DNA of 64,000 bases from an uncultured Paracoccaceae bacterium (GCA_947499635.1 CANMPD010000004.1:124001-188000); one strand, 5' to 3'. Shown: positions 1 through 12,404, counted from the stretch's first letter. The notes: generated from the sequence alone by a model not told the origin. Translations and numbers: made by a program.

Positions 1-800
1 TGTCAGCGCATTTGGCACAGCCTCCGCAAGTGTCATGGGATAACTCTGACGTCCTGCAATCGTCTGTCGCAGCGGCGGGCTTGGCCTTGATCAAGGCGGG
101 TGATCTGGTGATGGCCGAGCGGTTTTTGACTCATTTGGTCGAAACATTACCTGCCGACAAGGCGCTTGAGCTTGGGCAGATGGCAGTTGGCATTGATCAA
201 CCGCATTTGGCTGTGATGATTTCCAAACGCGCGGCGCGGCAAGGGCTTGAGCTGGCAGGGGCTTATTATCCGTTGCATCCTGTCGGCAAGCTTGATTTAC
301 CTATGGCACCTGAGATGGTGCTCGCAATTTCACGACGCGAGAGTGAATTTGACAGCAAGGTTATCAGTCACGCAGGCGCGCGGGGGCTGATGCAGGTGAT
401 GCCTGCAACTGCTGCCAAAGTTGCCAGCGACATTGGGAAACCCAACGCTCATAGCACTGATCGGTTGATTTCAGAGTGGCCGTATAATGCGACGCTTGGT
501 GCGTCTTATCTGGCGCAGTTGTCCGAGCAGTTTACTGGCAATGTTACATTGATGGCGGCAGGGTATAACGCAGGACCACATCGGGCTGAGACATGGATGG
601 GGCGCTATGGTGATCCACGCAGCACGCGTGTGGATGTTGTTGACTGGGTGGAGCACATTCCCTTCAACGAGACACGCAACTATGTGATGCGGGTAACCGA
701 AAGCCTGCCGATTTACCGCGCACGGCTTGGGCAAGACCCTTTGCCTATCCCATTTTCACAAGAGTTAGCCGGTACGAGCCTTAAGCTGTTCACGCCATAA
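1..800 (+). CDS. Lytic transglycosylase, SLT domain (5' end outside window)
   Basis: ORF open to the left edge; SLT motifs 'ISRRESEFDSKVISHAGARGLMQVMPATA' and 'AAGYNAGPHRAETW'. Confidence 0.9.
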   Translation, partial: SAHLAQPPQVSWDNSDVLQSSVAAAGLALIKAGDLVMAERFLTHLVETLPADKALELGQMAVGIDQPHLAVMISKRAARQGLELAGAYYPLHPVGKLDLPMAPEMVLAISRRESEFDSKVISHAGARGLMQVMPATAAKVASDIGKPNAHSTDRLISEWPYNATLGASYLAQLSEQFTGNVTLMAAGYNAGPHRAETWMGRYGDPRSTRVDVVDWVEHIPFNETRNYVMRVTESLPIYRARLGQDPLPIPFSQELAGTSLKLFTP

Positions 801-1640
801 GGTGAACAACCCCGCACCGATGATGATCGCAGATCCGACGACTATGTTTAGATGGATGATCTCGCCAAAGACGCTAAGGCCGACCAAAGCCGACCAAATA
901 AGATGGAAGTAAGCAAAAGGTTGGACAGTACTGGCTTCGGCGACGGAATAGCATTTGATTAGCAAACCATGACCGGCAACACCGGTCAGGCACAGGCAAG
1001 CCATCCACAGGATATCCATGCCGTGCATCGGCTCCCAAAACCAGATGCCAACACAGGTCATCGCCGCACTGCCTGCCACTCCGGTCCAGAAAAAGCTGGT
1101 CTGGGCAGTATCTTGACGGGCTACATAGCGGGTTAATAGACCGTAGACCGCGAACATCAGCGCTGTGAGCAGCGGGATCAATGCGTAAGGGTCAAATACG
1201 CCGCCATCAGGACGCAGGATAATCATAACTCCAATCAATCCGGTGCCAATGGCGCACCAACGGCGCCACCCGACTTTTTCACCCAAAACCGGACCACATA
1301 ACGCTGCGATGAGTAGGGGGTAGCAGATGAAAATCGCCTGACTGTTCACAAGGCCTAAGATGGTAAAGCCATAAACTGCTAGCGTAATTTCTGCGACGAG
1401 TAAGACGCCGCGGAAGATTTGCAGGCCCAGTTGATTGGTTTTTGCGGTCGCGCGAATACCCCCTGGGGCGCGTGCAGCGAGGAACACCACAAAGGCTGCA
1501 AAGAACCAATACCGGACCATGACCACCATATATGCGTTATATTCGCCAGCCAGATGTCGCGATAAACCGTCTTGGATAGAGAAGATTATCGTAGAGAGCA
1601 TCATCAACAAGATGCCAAGTCGGTTGTTTGTTTCGCTCAT
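765..1640 (-). CDS. EamA/DMT-family permease
   Basis: About 10 hydrophobic segments; DMT-like repeats in ORF 765..1640. Confidence 0.85.
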   Translation of the reverse strand: MSETNNRLGILLMMLSTIIFSIQDGLSRHLAGEYNAYMVVMVRYWFFAAFVVFLAARAPGGIRATAKTNQLGLQIFRGVLLVAEITLAVYGFTILGLVNSQAIFICYPLLIAALCGPVLGEKVGWRRWCAIGTGLIGVMIILRPDGGVFDPYALIPLLTALMFAVYGLLTRYVARQDTAQTSFFWTGVAGSAAMTCVGIWFWEPMHGMDILWMACLCLTGVAGHGLLIKCYSVAEASTVQPFAYFHLIWSALVGLSVFGEIIHLNIVVGSAIIIGAGLFTLWREQLKARTG

Positions 1641-1652
1641 GTGTTGTGTGTC

Positions 1653-2333
1653 CTAATTGGATTTATGCGCGATGGTCATGTGGCGTTTATGACCAAACCC
1701 TGTGATGCGGCTAACTTTGAAACCTGCATCAGTAAGCCCACGACGGACAAACCCTGCGGCGGTGTAGGTGGCTGCGGTGCCCTCAGTTTTTGTATGATCA
1801 TAGACCGCTTGCATGAGGGATGCTTCCCAGAGTTCAGGATTTTTCGCAGGAGAGAACCCGTCCAGAAACCAGCAATCTGCGGATAGGGGCCAATGGGGTA
1901 GGGTGTCACGGGCATCGCCGGTTATCATGTTGAACTTAAGGGTATTCAAATCACAAGTCTCGCCGTCCCAAGCGCCCAGGAACCGTTGCGCCCATGGTGC
2001 TATTGCAGGAAAGGCTGCAAGGGCACGGGCCATTTCGTTCGGGGCCATTGGGAATGCCTCAAAACTTGTGAAATACAGGGGTGTCTTATGGCCTGCTTGT
2101 TCCCAAGCGCGCCATGATGTCATCAGGTTTAATCCGGTGCCAAAGCCCAATTCTGCAATATGAAAATCTGGGGCAAAGCGCGCAGGCAGATCATTTCCCG
2201 CCAGAAAAACATGCTCGGTTTCCGCCAAGCCATTGTGTAGCGAAAAATAAGGATCGTCGAATTGTTCGGATATAGGAAGGCCGCCCTCACGCCAGCTGAG
2301 TTGGGCCTGCCCCTGTGTCGACTGGTTTGTCAT
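1653..2333 (-). CDS. mnmD: tRNA 5-methylaminomethyl-2-thiouridine methyltransferase, stand-alone MnmD
   Basis: 'AELGFGTGLNLMTSWRAW' and 'DCWFLDGFSPAKNPELW' motifs; likely start MTNQST. Confidence 0.85.
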   Translation of the reverse strand: MTNQSTQGQAQLSWREGGLPISEQFDDPYFSLHNGLAETEHVFLAGNDLPARFAPDFHIAELGFGTGLNLMTSWRAWEQAGHKTPLYFTSFEAFPMAPNEMARALAAFPAIAPWAQRFLGAWDGETCDLNTLKFNMITGDARDTLPHWPLSADCWFLDGFSPAKNPELWEASLMQAVYDHTKTEGTAATYTAAGFVRRGLTDAGFKVSRITGFGHKRHMTIAHKSN

Positions 2334-2383
2334 GATATTTTCCTTTAGGTCAGCCTTGGCGACATTGGCGAAAGGTTTGGGCA

Positions 2384-3430
2384 ATGGCAATGGCTGCAGT
2401 AGATATCACCATACGAGGTGCAGGAATATTTGGTCTGAGCGTTGCTTGGGCCTGCACGCAGCGCGGTGCGCGGGTTCAGGTTATTGACCCATATGGGGTG
2501 GGTGCAGGATCCAGTGGTGGTGTTGTAGGGGCTTTGGCGCCGCATGTGCCGGAGAATTGGAATGCCAAAAAGGCTTTTCAGTTGGAGAGCCTTTTGATGG
2601 CGCAGGATTTTTGGGATCAGGTTGAGGCGCTGGGCGGTGTTCGTGCCGGATATGGACGAACAGGTCGATTACAACCTTTGAACGATGCGCGTGCATTGGA
2701 TCTGGCTCGCCAACGCGAGATTACAGCACGAGATTTATGGGGGAAGGCTGCCAGCTGGGTTGTACACGACGCAGGCAGGTTTTCTGAATGGTGCCCGCCT
2801 TCTGAAACGGGATTTGTCGTGCATGATACCTTGTCAGGGCGAATGCATCCGCGTCAGGCCTGTGCGGCTTTGGTTGCGGCGCTTATGGCAAAGGGTGTGC
2901 AGGTTCAGGCTGATGGAGCAGATAAGGGTCTCGTCTTACACGCCACGGGGTGGACCGGCTTGGTTGATCTGTGCGAAGATTTTGGGAAAGTTGTGGGGAA
3001 TGGGGTCAAAGGGCAAGCAGCCCTGTTGGAATATGATGTCCGTAATGCGCCACAGCTATATGCCGATGGGTTGCACTTGATCCCGCATGCGGATGGAACA
3101 TTGGCAATTGGCTCTACCAGCGAACGCGATTTTGACGACCCACGAACAACAGATGATCAGTTAGAAGATGTGATTGCCCGTGCAAGGCATGCCGTGCCTC
3201 AATTGGCAAATGCCCGTGTGATCGAGCGTTGGGCGGGCGTGCGGCCACGGGCTAAATCCCGCGCGCCAATGCTGGGCCACTGGCCGGGGCATGATGGGCA
3301 TTTTATCGCGAATGGAGGGTTTAAAATCGGGTTTGGTATGGCTCCTAAAATAGGCGCCGTGATGGCCGATCTTATGCTTGAAGGAGTGGATGCGATTCCT
3401 CAGGGATTTCGCGTGGAAGATAATCTATAA
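2384..3430 (+). CDS. FAD-dependent oxidoreductase, MnmC C-terminal/DAO type
   Basis: N-terminal Rossmann 'IRGAGIFGLSVAWACTQRGARVQVID'; C-terminal 'NGGFKIGFGMAPKIG'; divergent from mnmD. Confidence 0.8.
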   Translation: MAMAAVDITIRGAGIFGLSVAWACTQRGARVQVIDPYGVGAGSSGGVVGALAPHVPENWNAKKAFQLESLLMAQDFWDQVEALGGVRAGYGRTGRLQPLNDARALDLARQREITARDLWGKAASWVVHDAGRFSEWCPPSETGFVVHDTLSGRMHPRQACAALVAALMAKGVQVQADGADKGLVLHATGWTGLVDLCEDFGKVVGNGVKGQAALLEYDVRNAPQLYADGLHLIPHADGTLAIGSTSERDFDDPRTTDDQLEDVIARARHAVPQLANARVIERWAGVRPRAKSRAPMLGHWPGHDGHFIANGGFKIGFGMAPKIGAVMADLMLEGVDAIPQGFRVEDNL

Positions 3431-3439
3431 GGCGCAATT

Positions 3440-3459
3440 GGCGGGACCTAAGTCCCGCC
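3440..3459. terminator. Intergenic hairpin GGCGGGAC-CTAA-GTCCCGCC between convergent genes
   Basis: 8-bp perfect inverted repeat, 4-nt loop. Confidence 0.6.
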
Positions 3460-3472
3460 GCTCTTATAGATG

Positions 3473-4132
3473 TTATTGTGGGATGATTTCGATCTCAACC
3501 CGACGGTTTTGTGCCTTACCTTCAGTGGTCAAGTTTGACGCGATAGGGGCACTTTCGCCAACGCCAACAATGGACATACGCGTATAAGGCACACCACCTG
3601 AGGCAATGGAGTTGGCGACCGCTTGGGCACGTCGTTCAGACAGGCCTTGGTTATATTCTGCTGAACCATCGCTATCAGCATGGCCGGTGATATGTACATT
3701 GCTGCCAGGATAGCTTTGCAAGCTGTTTGCCACGGTCGACAGGTCACCACGAATAGCAGGTGATAGGGCCGCGCTGTTTGTTGCAAATGTCAGGTCGTTC
3801 GGGAATGTGAGGATCAGGCGGTCGCCTGCATTAACGATACCGATGTCGCTATCGAGACTATTGCGCAGCTCGGCCTCTTGCTTGTCCAGTTCATGGCCGA
3901 TCACTCCGCCGACAGCAGCACCGGCGGCGGCTGTTGCGAGGACCGTGGGCAGGACATCGTCATCCGAGGTTAGGACACCGACAGTTGCGCCCAGCAAGCC
4001 GCCGATGACCGCGCCGTTTTGAACGCGACGACTGTCCTGCAACGCAGGTGTGCCTTCTGGCGGTGGTGTGCAGGCACCGAGGACAACAAGTGCAGCGCTT
4101 GCACCGAGAATAGAGAATTTTACATGTGCCAT
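3473..4132 (-). CDS. OmpA-family lipoprotein with glycine-zipper region
   Basis: Lipobox 'VVLGAC'; OmpA motif 'ITGHADSDGSAEYNQGLSERRAQAV'. Confidence 0.9.
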   Translation of the reverse strand: MAHVKFSILGASAALVVLGACTPPPEGTPALQDSRRVQNGAVIGGLLGATVGVLTSDDDVLPTVLATAAAGAAVGGVIGHELDKQEAELRNSLDSDIGIVNAGDRLILTFPNDLTFATNSAALSPAIRGDLSTVANSLQSYPGSNVHITGHADSDGSAEYNQGLSERRAQAVANSIASGGVPYTRMSIVGVGESAPIASNLTTEGKAQNRRVEIEIIPQ

Positions 4133-4257
4133 AACAGTGGCCCTTTATGCTCAGAATGCGCTGACGCGTCTTGCGCACGTTCAGCTTGAAGTCTTCATAT
4201 CATATCGGAGGGCCTAAGGAGCAAGTGTCACAGGGACGCGTTTTCGTGATAGGCGGT

Positions 4258-5136
4258 TTATTGCGTAAGTGGATCAGACGTGTTGCCCTCGGTACGGGCC
4301 GCTTCAAAGGCAAGCATGGCACGTTTAACAGGTGTGCCCCAATGGTATCCGCCCAAGGCACCGCCCTGACGTAACACCCGATGACAGGGGATCAACCAAC
4401 TGATCGGGTTTTGCCCAACCGCAGTTCCAACCGCGCGCGCGGCACGAGGGGACTGGATAGCTGATGCGATCGTGCCATAGGTGGTGGCCTGCCCCGAGGG
4501 AATATGTAACAGGGCCTCCCACACCTTGAGCTGTAAAGGTGCGCCGATCAAATGCAGACGCGTTTCTTGCGCGGCAAAGGCAGCTTGTACATCAGACTGC
4601 AGTGCTGCTGGGTCTTCGATGAATTCTGCTTTGGGCCAGCGAGAAAAGAGATCGTTTTGTGTTTGTATGTGACCTGTTTCCACGCCAAAGCCGAGACCGC
4701 AAATTCCCTTGGACGTCATAGCAGCAAGAGCAGGGCCAAAGGGGCTGTCAAACCAGCCCCAACGAATGGTCAACCCGTCACCCTTACGGGCGTATTCGCC
4801 TGGGCTCATAGCTTCCCAGCGTAAAAACAGATCATGCAGCCGTCCAGACCCCGATAGGCCGATATCATGTGCCGTATCCAATGTCGTATGACGGTTTTGC
4901 AGGAGGGTTTTGGCATGCCCTAAACGCAGGTATTGCTGATAACGCTTGGGGGACACGCCTGCCCATGCCGAGAAGATGCGTTGAAAATGCGCAGGGCTCA
5001 TCCCAAGGGCAGCGGCCAGTTCGGCAAGGGACATATTCGTTCCACCTGCATCTATCAGACCAATCGCACGGCGTATAATGTGATAGTGGTATGAGTTGTC
5101 GGGCTGAGACTGAGAGAGCGTTGATGGGTGTGACAT
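4258..5136 (-). CDS. AraC-type HTH fused to methylated-DNA-protein-cysteine methyltransferase (Ada-like, no Zn N-terminal domain)
   Basis: AraC HTH 'LAELAAALGMSPAHFQRIFSAWAGVSPKRYQQYLRL'; active site 'PISWLIPCHRVLRQGG'. Confidence 0.9.
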   Translation of the reverse strand: MSHPSTLSQSQPDNSYHYHIIRRAIGLIDAGGTNMSLAELAAALGMSPAHFQRIFSAWAGVSPKRYQQYLRLGHAKTLLQNRHTTLDTAHDIGLSGSGRLHDLFLRWEAMSPGEYARKGDGLTIRWGWFDSPFGPALAAMTSKGICGLGFGVETGHIQTQNDLFSRWPKAEFIEDPAALQSDVQAAFAAQETRLHLIGAPLQLKVWEALLHIPSGQATTYGTIASAIQSPRAARAVGTAVGQNPISWLIPCHRVLRQGGALGGYHWGTPVKRAMLAFEAARTEGNTSDPLTQ

Positions 5137-5269
5137 AGGACGTCCATTGCTTGGTCTTTGGAATATTAGAGCGAAGACAGACCATATGCGACCCGTATCT
5201 TGCGGCTTTGCAGGGATGTGATGTGATTGCGTCTTGAATGCACCTTCGGCTCTGGGCATACCCAAATGC

Positions 5270-5914
5270 ATGGCAAAGCAACTTGATTATCATACGCTAC
5301 GCGAAATCTTTACCCGATTTCAGGATGCGGACGAGGCCCCAAAGGGCGAATTGGACCATGTGAATGTCTATACGTTGGTGGTTGCTGTGGCGCTGTCCGC
5401 ACAGGCGACAGATGCAGGCGTGAATAAGGCCACAAAAGAACTGTTTAAGATCGCAGATACGCCGCAAAAGATGTTGGATCTGGGTCAAGACGGAGTGACC
5501 GAGCACATTAAAACCATCGGCCTGTTTCGTCAAAAGGCTAAGAACGTGATCAAAATGTCGCAAATCTTGGTCGACGATTACGGTGGCGAAGTCCCGTGTT
5601 CACGTGCCGCTTTGCAATCCTTGCCGGGCGTGGGCCGCAAAACCGCTAATGTTGTGTTAAACATGTGGTGGCATTATCCCGCGCAAGCGGTGGATACGCA
5701 CATCTTTCGCCTTGGAAACCGGTCTGGCATCGCACCGGGCAAAGATGTTGACGCTGTTGAACGTTCAATTGAGGATCATATTCCGGTAGATTTTCAGCTT
5801 CATGCGCACCATTGGATGATCCTGCATGGTCGCTACCACTGCAAAGCGCGCAAGCCGCAATGCCCAACCTGTATCATAAAAGATCTCTGCCAATTTGAGG
5901 ACAAGACGCAATGA
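5270..5914 (+). CDS. nth: Endonuclease III
   Basis: 'LPGVGRKTANVVLNMWW', 'VDTHIFRLGNRSGIA', C-terminal Cys cluster. Confidence 0.95.
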   Translation: MAKQLDYHTLREIFTRFQDADEAPKGELDHVNVYTLVVAVALSAQATDAGVNKATKELFKIADTPQKMLDLGQDGVTEHIKTIGLFRQKAKNVIKMSQILVDDYGGEVPCSRAALQSLPGVGRKTANVVLNMWWHYPAQAVDTHIFRLGNRSGIAPGKDVDAVERSIEDHIPVDFQLHAHHWMILHGRYHCKARKPQCPTCIIKDLCQFEDKTQ

Positions 5915-6900
5915 AAACCTATCAACTCGTCGGGATCGGCAACGCCGTTGTAGACGTCATCAGTCAAAGCGACGATATGTTTCTAGATCAAATGGGGATC
6001 GACAAGGGCATTATGCAGCTGATCGAGCGTGACCGCGCCGAGGTGCTTTATGCTGCAATGGAAGCACGGGTGCAAACCCCGGGCGGTTCTGTGGCGAATA
6101 CGATCGCTGGGGCAGGTGCCTTGGGTCTGGATGCGGCCTTTATTGGTCGGGTGCACGACGACGCGCTGGGCCGTTTTTACGCGCAAGCCATGCAAGATGA
6201 TGGTGTGACTTTTGTCAACGCGCCGGTTGCGGGTGGGGAATTGCCGACTTCGCGATCAATGATTTTTGTGTCGCCAGATGGTGAACGGTCCATGAACACT
6301 TATCTGGGAATTTCTTCTGAGCTTAGTTCTGATGACGTTAATCAGGCGGTTGCAGGCCAAGCGCAGATTATGTTCCTTGAGGGGTATTTGTTCGATAAGG
6401 ACAAAGGAAAAACCGCCTTTATGGAAGCGGCTCGTGACTGTCGTGAAGGTGGCGGTAAGCCGGGAATTTCGCTATCTGATCCGTTTTGTGTTGAACGCCA
6501 TCGGGCCGATTTCCTGAAACTCATCGCAGAACAGCTGTCATTCGTCATTGGCAACGAGGACGAGATGAAGTCGCTGTTTGAAACGGATGACCTTGATGTG
6601 GCGCTTGGTAAAGCTGCGGAAATTTGCCCATTGGTGGTTTGCACCCGCTCAGGTGATGGGGTGAGCGTCATGGCCGATCAAAAACGTATTGACGTGCCGG
6701 TGACCAAAATCGTGCCCGTGGATGCGACAGGAGCCGGCGATCAGTTTGCTGCCGGTTTCCTATTTGGTTTGGCGAGTGGGCGGGACGTAGAAACCTGTAC
6801 CAAGATTGGCGTTGCTTGCGCAGCCGAGGTTATCTCGCATATTGGGCCACGTCCGCAAACTGATATGAAAGCCGTCCTTAAGGCCGCTGACTTGATCTGA
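5911..6900 (+). CDS. PfkB-family carbohydrate/adenosine kinase
   Basis: 'GIGNAVVDVI', 'PVDATGAGDQFAAGFLFGLASG'; 4-nt overlap with nth. Confidence 0.9.
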   Translation: MKTYQLVGIGNAVVDVISQSDDMFLDQMGIDKGIMQLIERDRAEVLYAAMEARVQTPGGSVANTIAGAGALGLDAAFIGRVHDDALGRFYAQAMQDDGVTFVNAPVAGGELPTSRSMIFVSPDGERSMNTYLGISSELSSDDVNQAVAGQAQIMFLEGYLFDKDKGKTAFMEAARDCREGGGKPGISLSDPFCVERHRADFLKLIAEQLSFVIGNEDEMKSLFETDDLDVALGKAAEICPLVVCTRSGDGVSVMADQKRIDVPVTKIVPVDATGAGDQFAAGFLFGLASGRDVETCTKIGVACAAEVISHIGPRPQTDMKAVLKAADLI

Positions 6901-6922
6901 GGCATAGCACCTCTCGGGCCTA

Positions 6923-6949
6923 CACAAGGGCGATGTTTTCGCCCTTGTG
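6923..6949 (+). terminator. Hairpin after the PfkB kinase
   Basis: 11-bp perfect inverted repeat CACAAGGGCGA / TCGCCCTTGTG. Confidence 0.65.
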
Positions 6950-6959
6950 CTGTGTGATA

Positions 6960-7502
6960 TCAATTTTGTGGTGACAGGTCTTGCATCTGTTTGGGCAACT
7001 CGCTGATGCAGGCCCCGCCTCGGTGGCATTGCATCACCACATCTCCTGCGGTGCCATCTGCTGCGGTAAAGACAAAAGACTGGCAGGGATCTAGCGGCAA
7101 GACCAGCGCATCTGCTTGTTGTCGGGCAAATAGAACATAACGTGCACCACTTTCAAGCGCGCCACACCAGTCGCCGGTGCAATGCGCTTCGATCTGGATT
7201 TCACCAGTAACTTTTTGATCAAAGCTGTGCTCGCCAAGCATGAGACCGGAAAACCATGCGGGGATCACGACAGTTTCCTGATCATTCGCTTCACCTGCTG
7301 TGGGTAACAGGCTGTCGTCAAAGTCGACTTGCCCTTCGAGCACAACATAATCGACCTCGGCGTCGGAGATGATGCGATAGACGTCACCGGGCCCCATGGG
7401 AATACAGCTCAGAGCAAGCGCAGAGTTGGTCCAGCCAAGGGATGCCAGTCCAAACAATATAGCCTTATAGGTGGGTTTTGAATTCTTCCAGAACACGGTC
7501 AT
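6960..7502 (-). CDS. Secreted Cys-containing protein of unknown function
   Basis: Signal-peptide-like '[18 protein letters not shown]' then '[30 protein letters not shown]'. Confidence 0.65.
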   Translation of the reverse strand: MTVFWKNSKPTYKAILFGLASLGWTNSALALSCIPMGPGDVYRIISDAEVDYVVLEGQVDFDDSLLPTAGEANDQETVVIPAWFSGLMLGEHSFDQKVTGEIQIEAHCTGDWCGALESGARYVLFARQQADALVLPLDPCQSFVFTAADGTAGDVVMQCHRGGACISELPKQMQDLSPQN

Positions 7503-7947
7503 AAACCTCACGTTTGAAGGGGACAACTTTTTCGACGAGTTCATCGGCTGGTTGCCAACACCAATTTGAAAATTCGGGATGTTTTGTTGCGATATTGACG
7601 TCCGTATCCACGCCGCGAAACCGCATTAGATACCATTTTTGTTCTTGGCCACGGTATTTCCCGCCCCAGAATTTGGGCACAACATCATGTGGCAGGTCAT
7701 AAGGCAGCCAGCCATCACTTTCGGCAATGATCTCAACAAGATCCTCTGTGATACCGGTTTCCTCTTCGAGTTCGCGCAACGCCGCTACACGAGGGTCTTC
7801 ACCTTTGTCGATACCGCCTTGGGGCATTTGCCACGCGTCTTGAAAACGATCAGACCGTTGGCCGACCCAGACACTGCTCTGTGCATTAATAAGCATAACG
7901 CCGACATTTGGGCGATATGGTAGTTTTTTTATTTCTTCGGGGGTCAT
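7465..7947 (-). CDS. rppH: RNA pyrophosphohydrolase
   Basis: Nudix box '[23 protein letters not shown]'; start [19 protein letters not shown]. Confidence 0.92.
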   Translation of the reverse strand: MTPEEIKKLPYRPNVGVMLINAQSSVWVGQRSDRFQDAWQMPQGGIDKGEDPRVAALRELEEETGITEDLVEIIAESDGWLPYDLPHDVVPKFWGGKYRGQEQKWYLMRFRGVDTDVNIATKHPEFSNWCWQPADELVEKVVPFKREVYDRVLEEFKTHL

Positions 7948-8014
7948 GGCCTTGCACTCCGGGGATTGATTGTTCTCTTTAGACCCTCTGGCGTAAGAAC
8001 ACGCAAGAGCATGA

Positions 8015-10126
<2,112 letters not shown>

Positions 10127-10408
10127 GGTTATTTGTGCGTCTGTGCGTGATGAACTGATGTTTTACGTTGCAGGTGTTTGTTCAGCGATGGAGCCTTGTT
10201 GTTAAAGTTGCGGATACTCAGGCGCGGCGCAGGTTACGGGGTAAACGGCATGCATAGAAAAGGCTTGAATGAGCAGGTATTGATCAAGCCACCTAATAGG
10301 GCGTTTCACATAAGGTGACCCTGCAGGAGGAACGAATGGCGGCATGAACTGGGCTCCAAAACGCGTTCGTTCCTCGCAAGCCTATGACTAAGGCCTCGCT
10401 AAATGCGC

Positions 10409-11506
10409 TTAATTAAGCCTGAGACCGGTTTCGGGCTCAAAATACGATACTTTTCCGAGGTCAAAGGCCAGACGTTGTGCAGCACCCGCGACTGCGGTTG
10501 TTTCCGCATGCAGGCGTGCGGTTACATGCTTGCCACCCAACTGCATGACTGCGAATGTGTCTGCCCCTGCAGGTTCGACAATGTCTATTACGCAGTCGGC
10601 CTCTTGGGTTTCACCAACACGGGCGACCGTCGCATCTGCGATATCTTCAGGACGTACTCCGATTATAACATCTTCGGGTAAGTTCTGATTGCGCGTATCG
10701 GTTAAAATAATCGGCTCACTGTCTTTGCGCGCGATTTCAATTTGCAATTCTTGACCGTTAGTCCGTGTCTTGGCCGGAATGAGGTTCATAGCCGGACTGC
10801 CCATAAAATCTGCTACAAAGAGATTGGCAGGACGGTTATAAATCTCGGCCGGAGTCCCGATCTGCTGGATGACGCCGCCTTTCATGACAACGATTTTGGT
10901 GGCGAGGGTCATTGCTTCGATTTGATCATGGGTGACATAAACCATCGAGGCCCCAAGCCGCTGGTGCAGGGCTTTGATCTCGGTGCGCATTTCAACGCGC
11001 AGCTTGGCATCCAAGTTGGACAAAGGTTCATCAAACAAGAACAGTTTGGGATCACGCACCAAGGCCCGCCCCATCGCGACACGCTGACGTTGTCCCCCAG
11101 ACAACTGTCCGGGCTTGCGGTTCAGCAGCGGCCCAATCTGCAGTTGCTGCGAAACATAGTCCAGCTTTTCCTTTTGTATCGCCGGATCAATACCGCGCAC
11201 CTTCATACCAAAGGTGATGTTCTTGGCGACGGTCATCGTTGGGTATAGGGCATATGACTGGAACACCATTGCGATGTCGCGGTCTTTGGGGCTGACGTTG
11301 ACCATGTCTTGACCGCCGATCGCCATTTCACCGCTGGTGATGGGTTCTAGCCCGGCAATACAGTTCAACAGGGTTGATTTCCCGCATCCAGATGGACCAA
11401 CCAACACAAGGAAGTCACCTTGTTCAATGGCCACATTGATATCTTTGAGGATCTCAACAGAGCCGTAGTTTTTAAACAGGTTGTTGATTTCGAGGATCGG
11501 AGCCAT
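10409..11506 (-). CDS. Sugar ABC transporter ATP-binding protein (UgpC/MsmK type)
   Basis: Walker A 'GPSGCGKSTLL', signature 'LSGGQRQRVAMGRALVRDP', C-terminal TOBE-like region. Confidence 0.93.
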   Translation of the reverse strand: MAPILEINNLFKNYGSVEILKDINVAIEQGDFLVLVGPSGCGKSTLLNCIAGLEPITSGEMAIGGQDMVNVSPKDRDIAMVFQSYALYPTMTVAKNITFGMKVRGIDPAIQKEKLDYVSQQLQIGPLLNRKPGQLSGGQRQRVAMGRALVRDPKLFLFDEPLSNLDAKLRVEMRTEIKALHQRLGASMVYVTHDQIEAMTLATKIVVMKGGVIQQIGTPAEIYNRPANLFVADFMGSPAMNLIPAKTRTNGQELQIEIARKDSEPIILTDTRNQNLPEDVIIGVRPEDIADATVARVGETQEADCVIDIVEPAGADTFAVMQLGGKHVTARLHAETTAVAGAAQRLAFDLGKVSYFEPETGLRLN

Positions 11507-11510
11507 GTGA

Positions 11511-12404
11511 TTATCCTTTCACGGAGCCAGCAGTCAGGCCGCGGACAAAATAATTGCCTGCGATGACATAGACAAACAGGGTTGGTAGCGCGGCGATGAT
11601 CGCGGCCGCCATGTCCACGTTGTAGGCTTTTACGCCGGTGGTCGAATTTACGATGTTATTGAGGGCAACAGTTACGGGTTGCGTGCCTGCTTGACTGAAG
11701 GAAACACCAAACAGAAAATCATTCCATATTTGCGTAAACTGCCAAATGATGGTGACCACAATAATGGGGAGCGACAGGGGCAGGAAGATTGACCAAAAGA
11801 TGCGGAAAAACCCTGCGCCATCGACTTTTGCAGCTTTGGTGAGCTCGTCTGGAATCGACACATAGTAATTGCGAAAGAACAATGTGGTGAACCCAAGACC
11901 ATAGATGACATGGACAAAGATCAATCCCGGTATGGTTCCAGCCAACCCCATCAAACCCAACATGCGGGCCATCGGCAGCAAAACAACCTGAAACGGGATG
12001 AAACATCCAAAGAGCATGAGAGCAAAGAATAGGTTCGCCCCTTTGAACCGCCATTGCGCCACGACATACCCGTTCATTGCTCCGATTAAGGTCGAGATCA
12101 AAACCGCAGGGATAGCGATCATGACGGAATTCCAAAAATACGGACGAACGCCCTGACATTGGATGCCGGTACATGCTTCAGACCAGGCTGTGCGCCACGC
12201 GTCAAACGTGACCTCGCGGGGAAGGGAGATCAGATCGCCTGTGCGAATTTCATCTAGGCTTTTGAACGATGTGGTGACCATGACGAACAAAGGCAGCAAA
12301 TAGAACAATGCGAACAGGCCCAGCATGATATAGAGACCCCAACGCAGCGCGATTTTGGTTGTGTTTTTGCCTGATCCGCTGGAGGTGTAAGATACATTAG
12401 TCAT
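11511..12404 (-). CDS. Carbohydrate ABC transporter permease
   Basis: MalG-like, EAA-type loop 'DELTKAAKVDGAGFFRIFWSIFLPLSLP'. Confidence 0.92.
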   Translation of the reverse strand: MTNVSYTSSGSGKNTTKIALRWGLYIMLGLFALFYLLPLFVMVTTSFKSLDEIRTGDLISLPREVTFDAWRTAWSEACTGIQCQGVRPYFWNSVMIAIPAVLISTLIGAMNGYVVAQWRFKGANLFFALMLFGCFIPFQVVLLPMARMLGLMGLAGTIPGLIFVHVIYGLGFTTLFFRNYYVSIPDELTKAAKVDGAGFFRIFWSIFLPLSLPIIVVTIIWQFTQIWNDFLFGVSFSQAGTQPVTVALNNIVNSTTGVKAYNVDMAAAIIAALPTLFVYVIAGNYFVRGLTAGSVKG

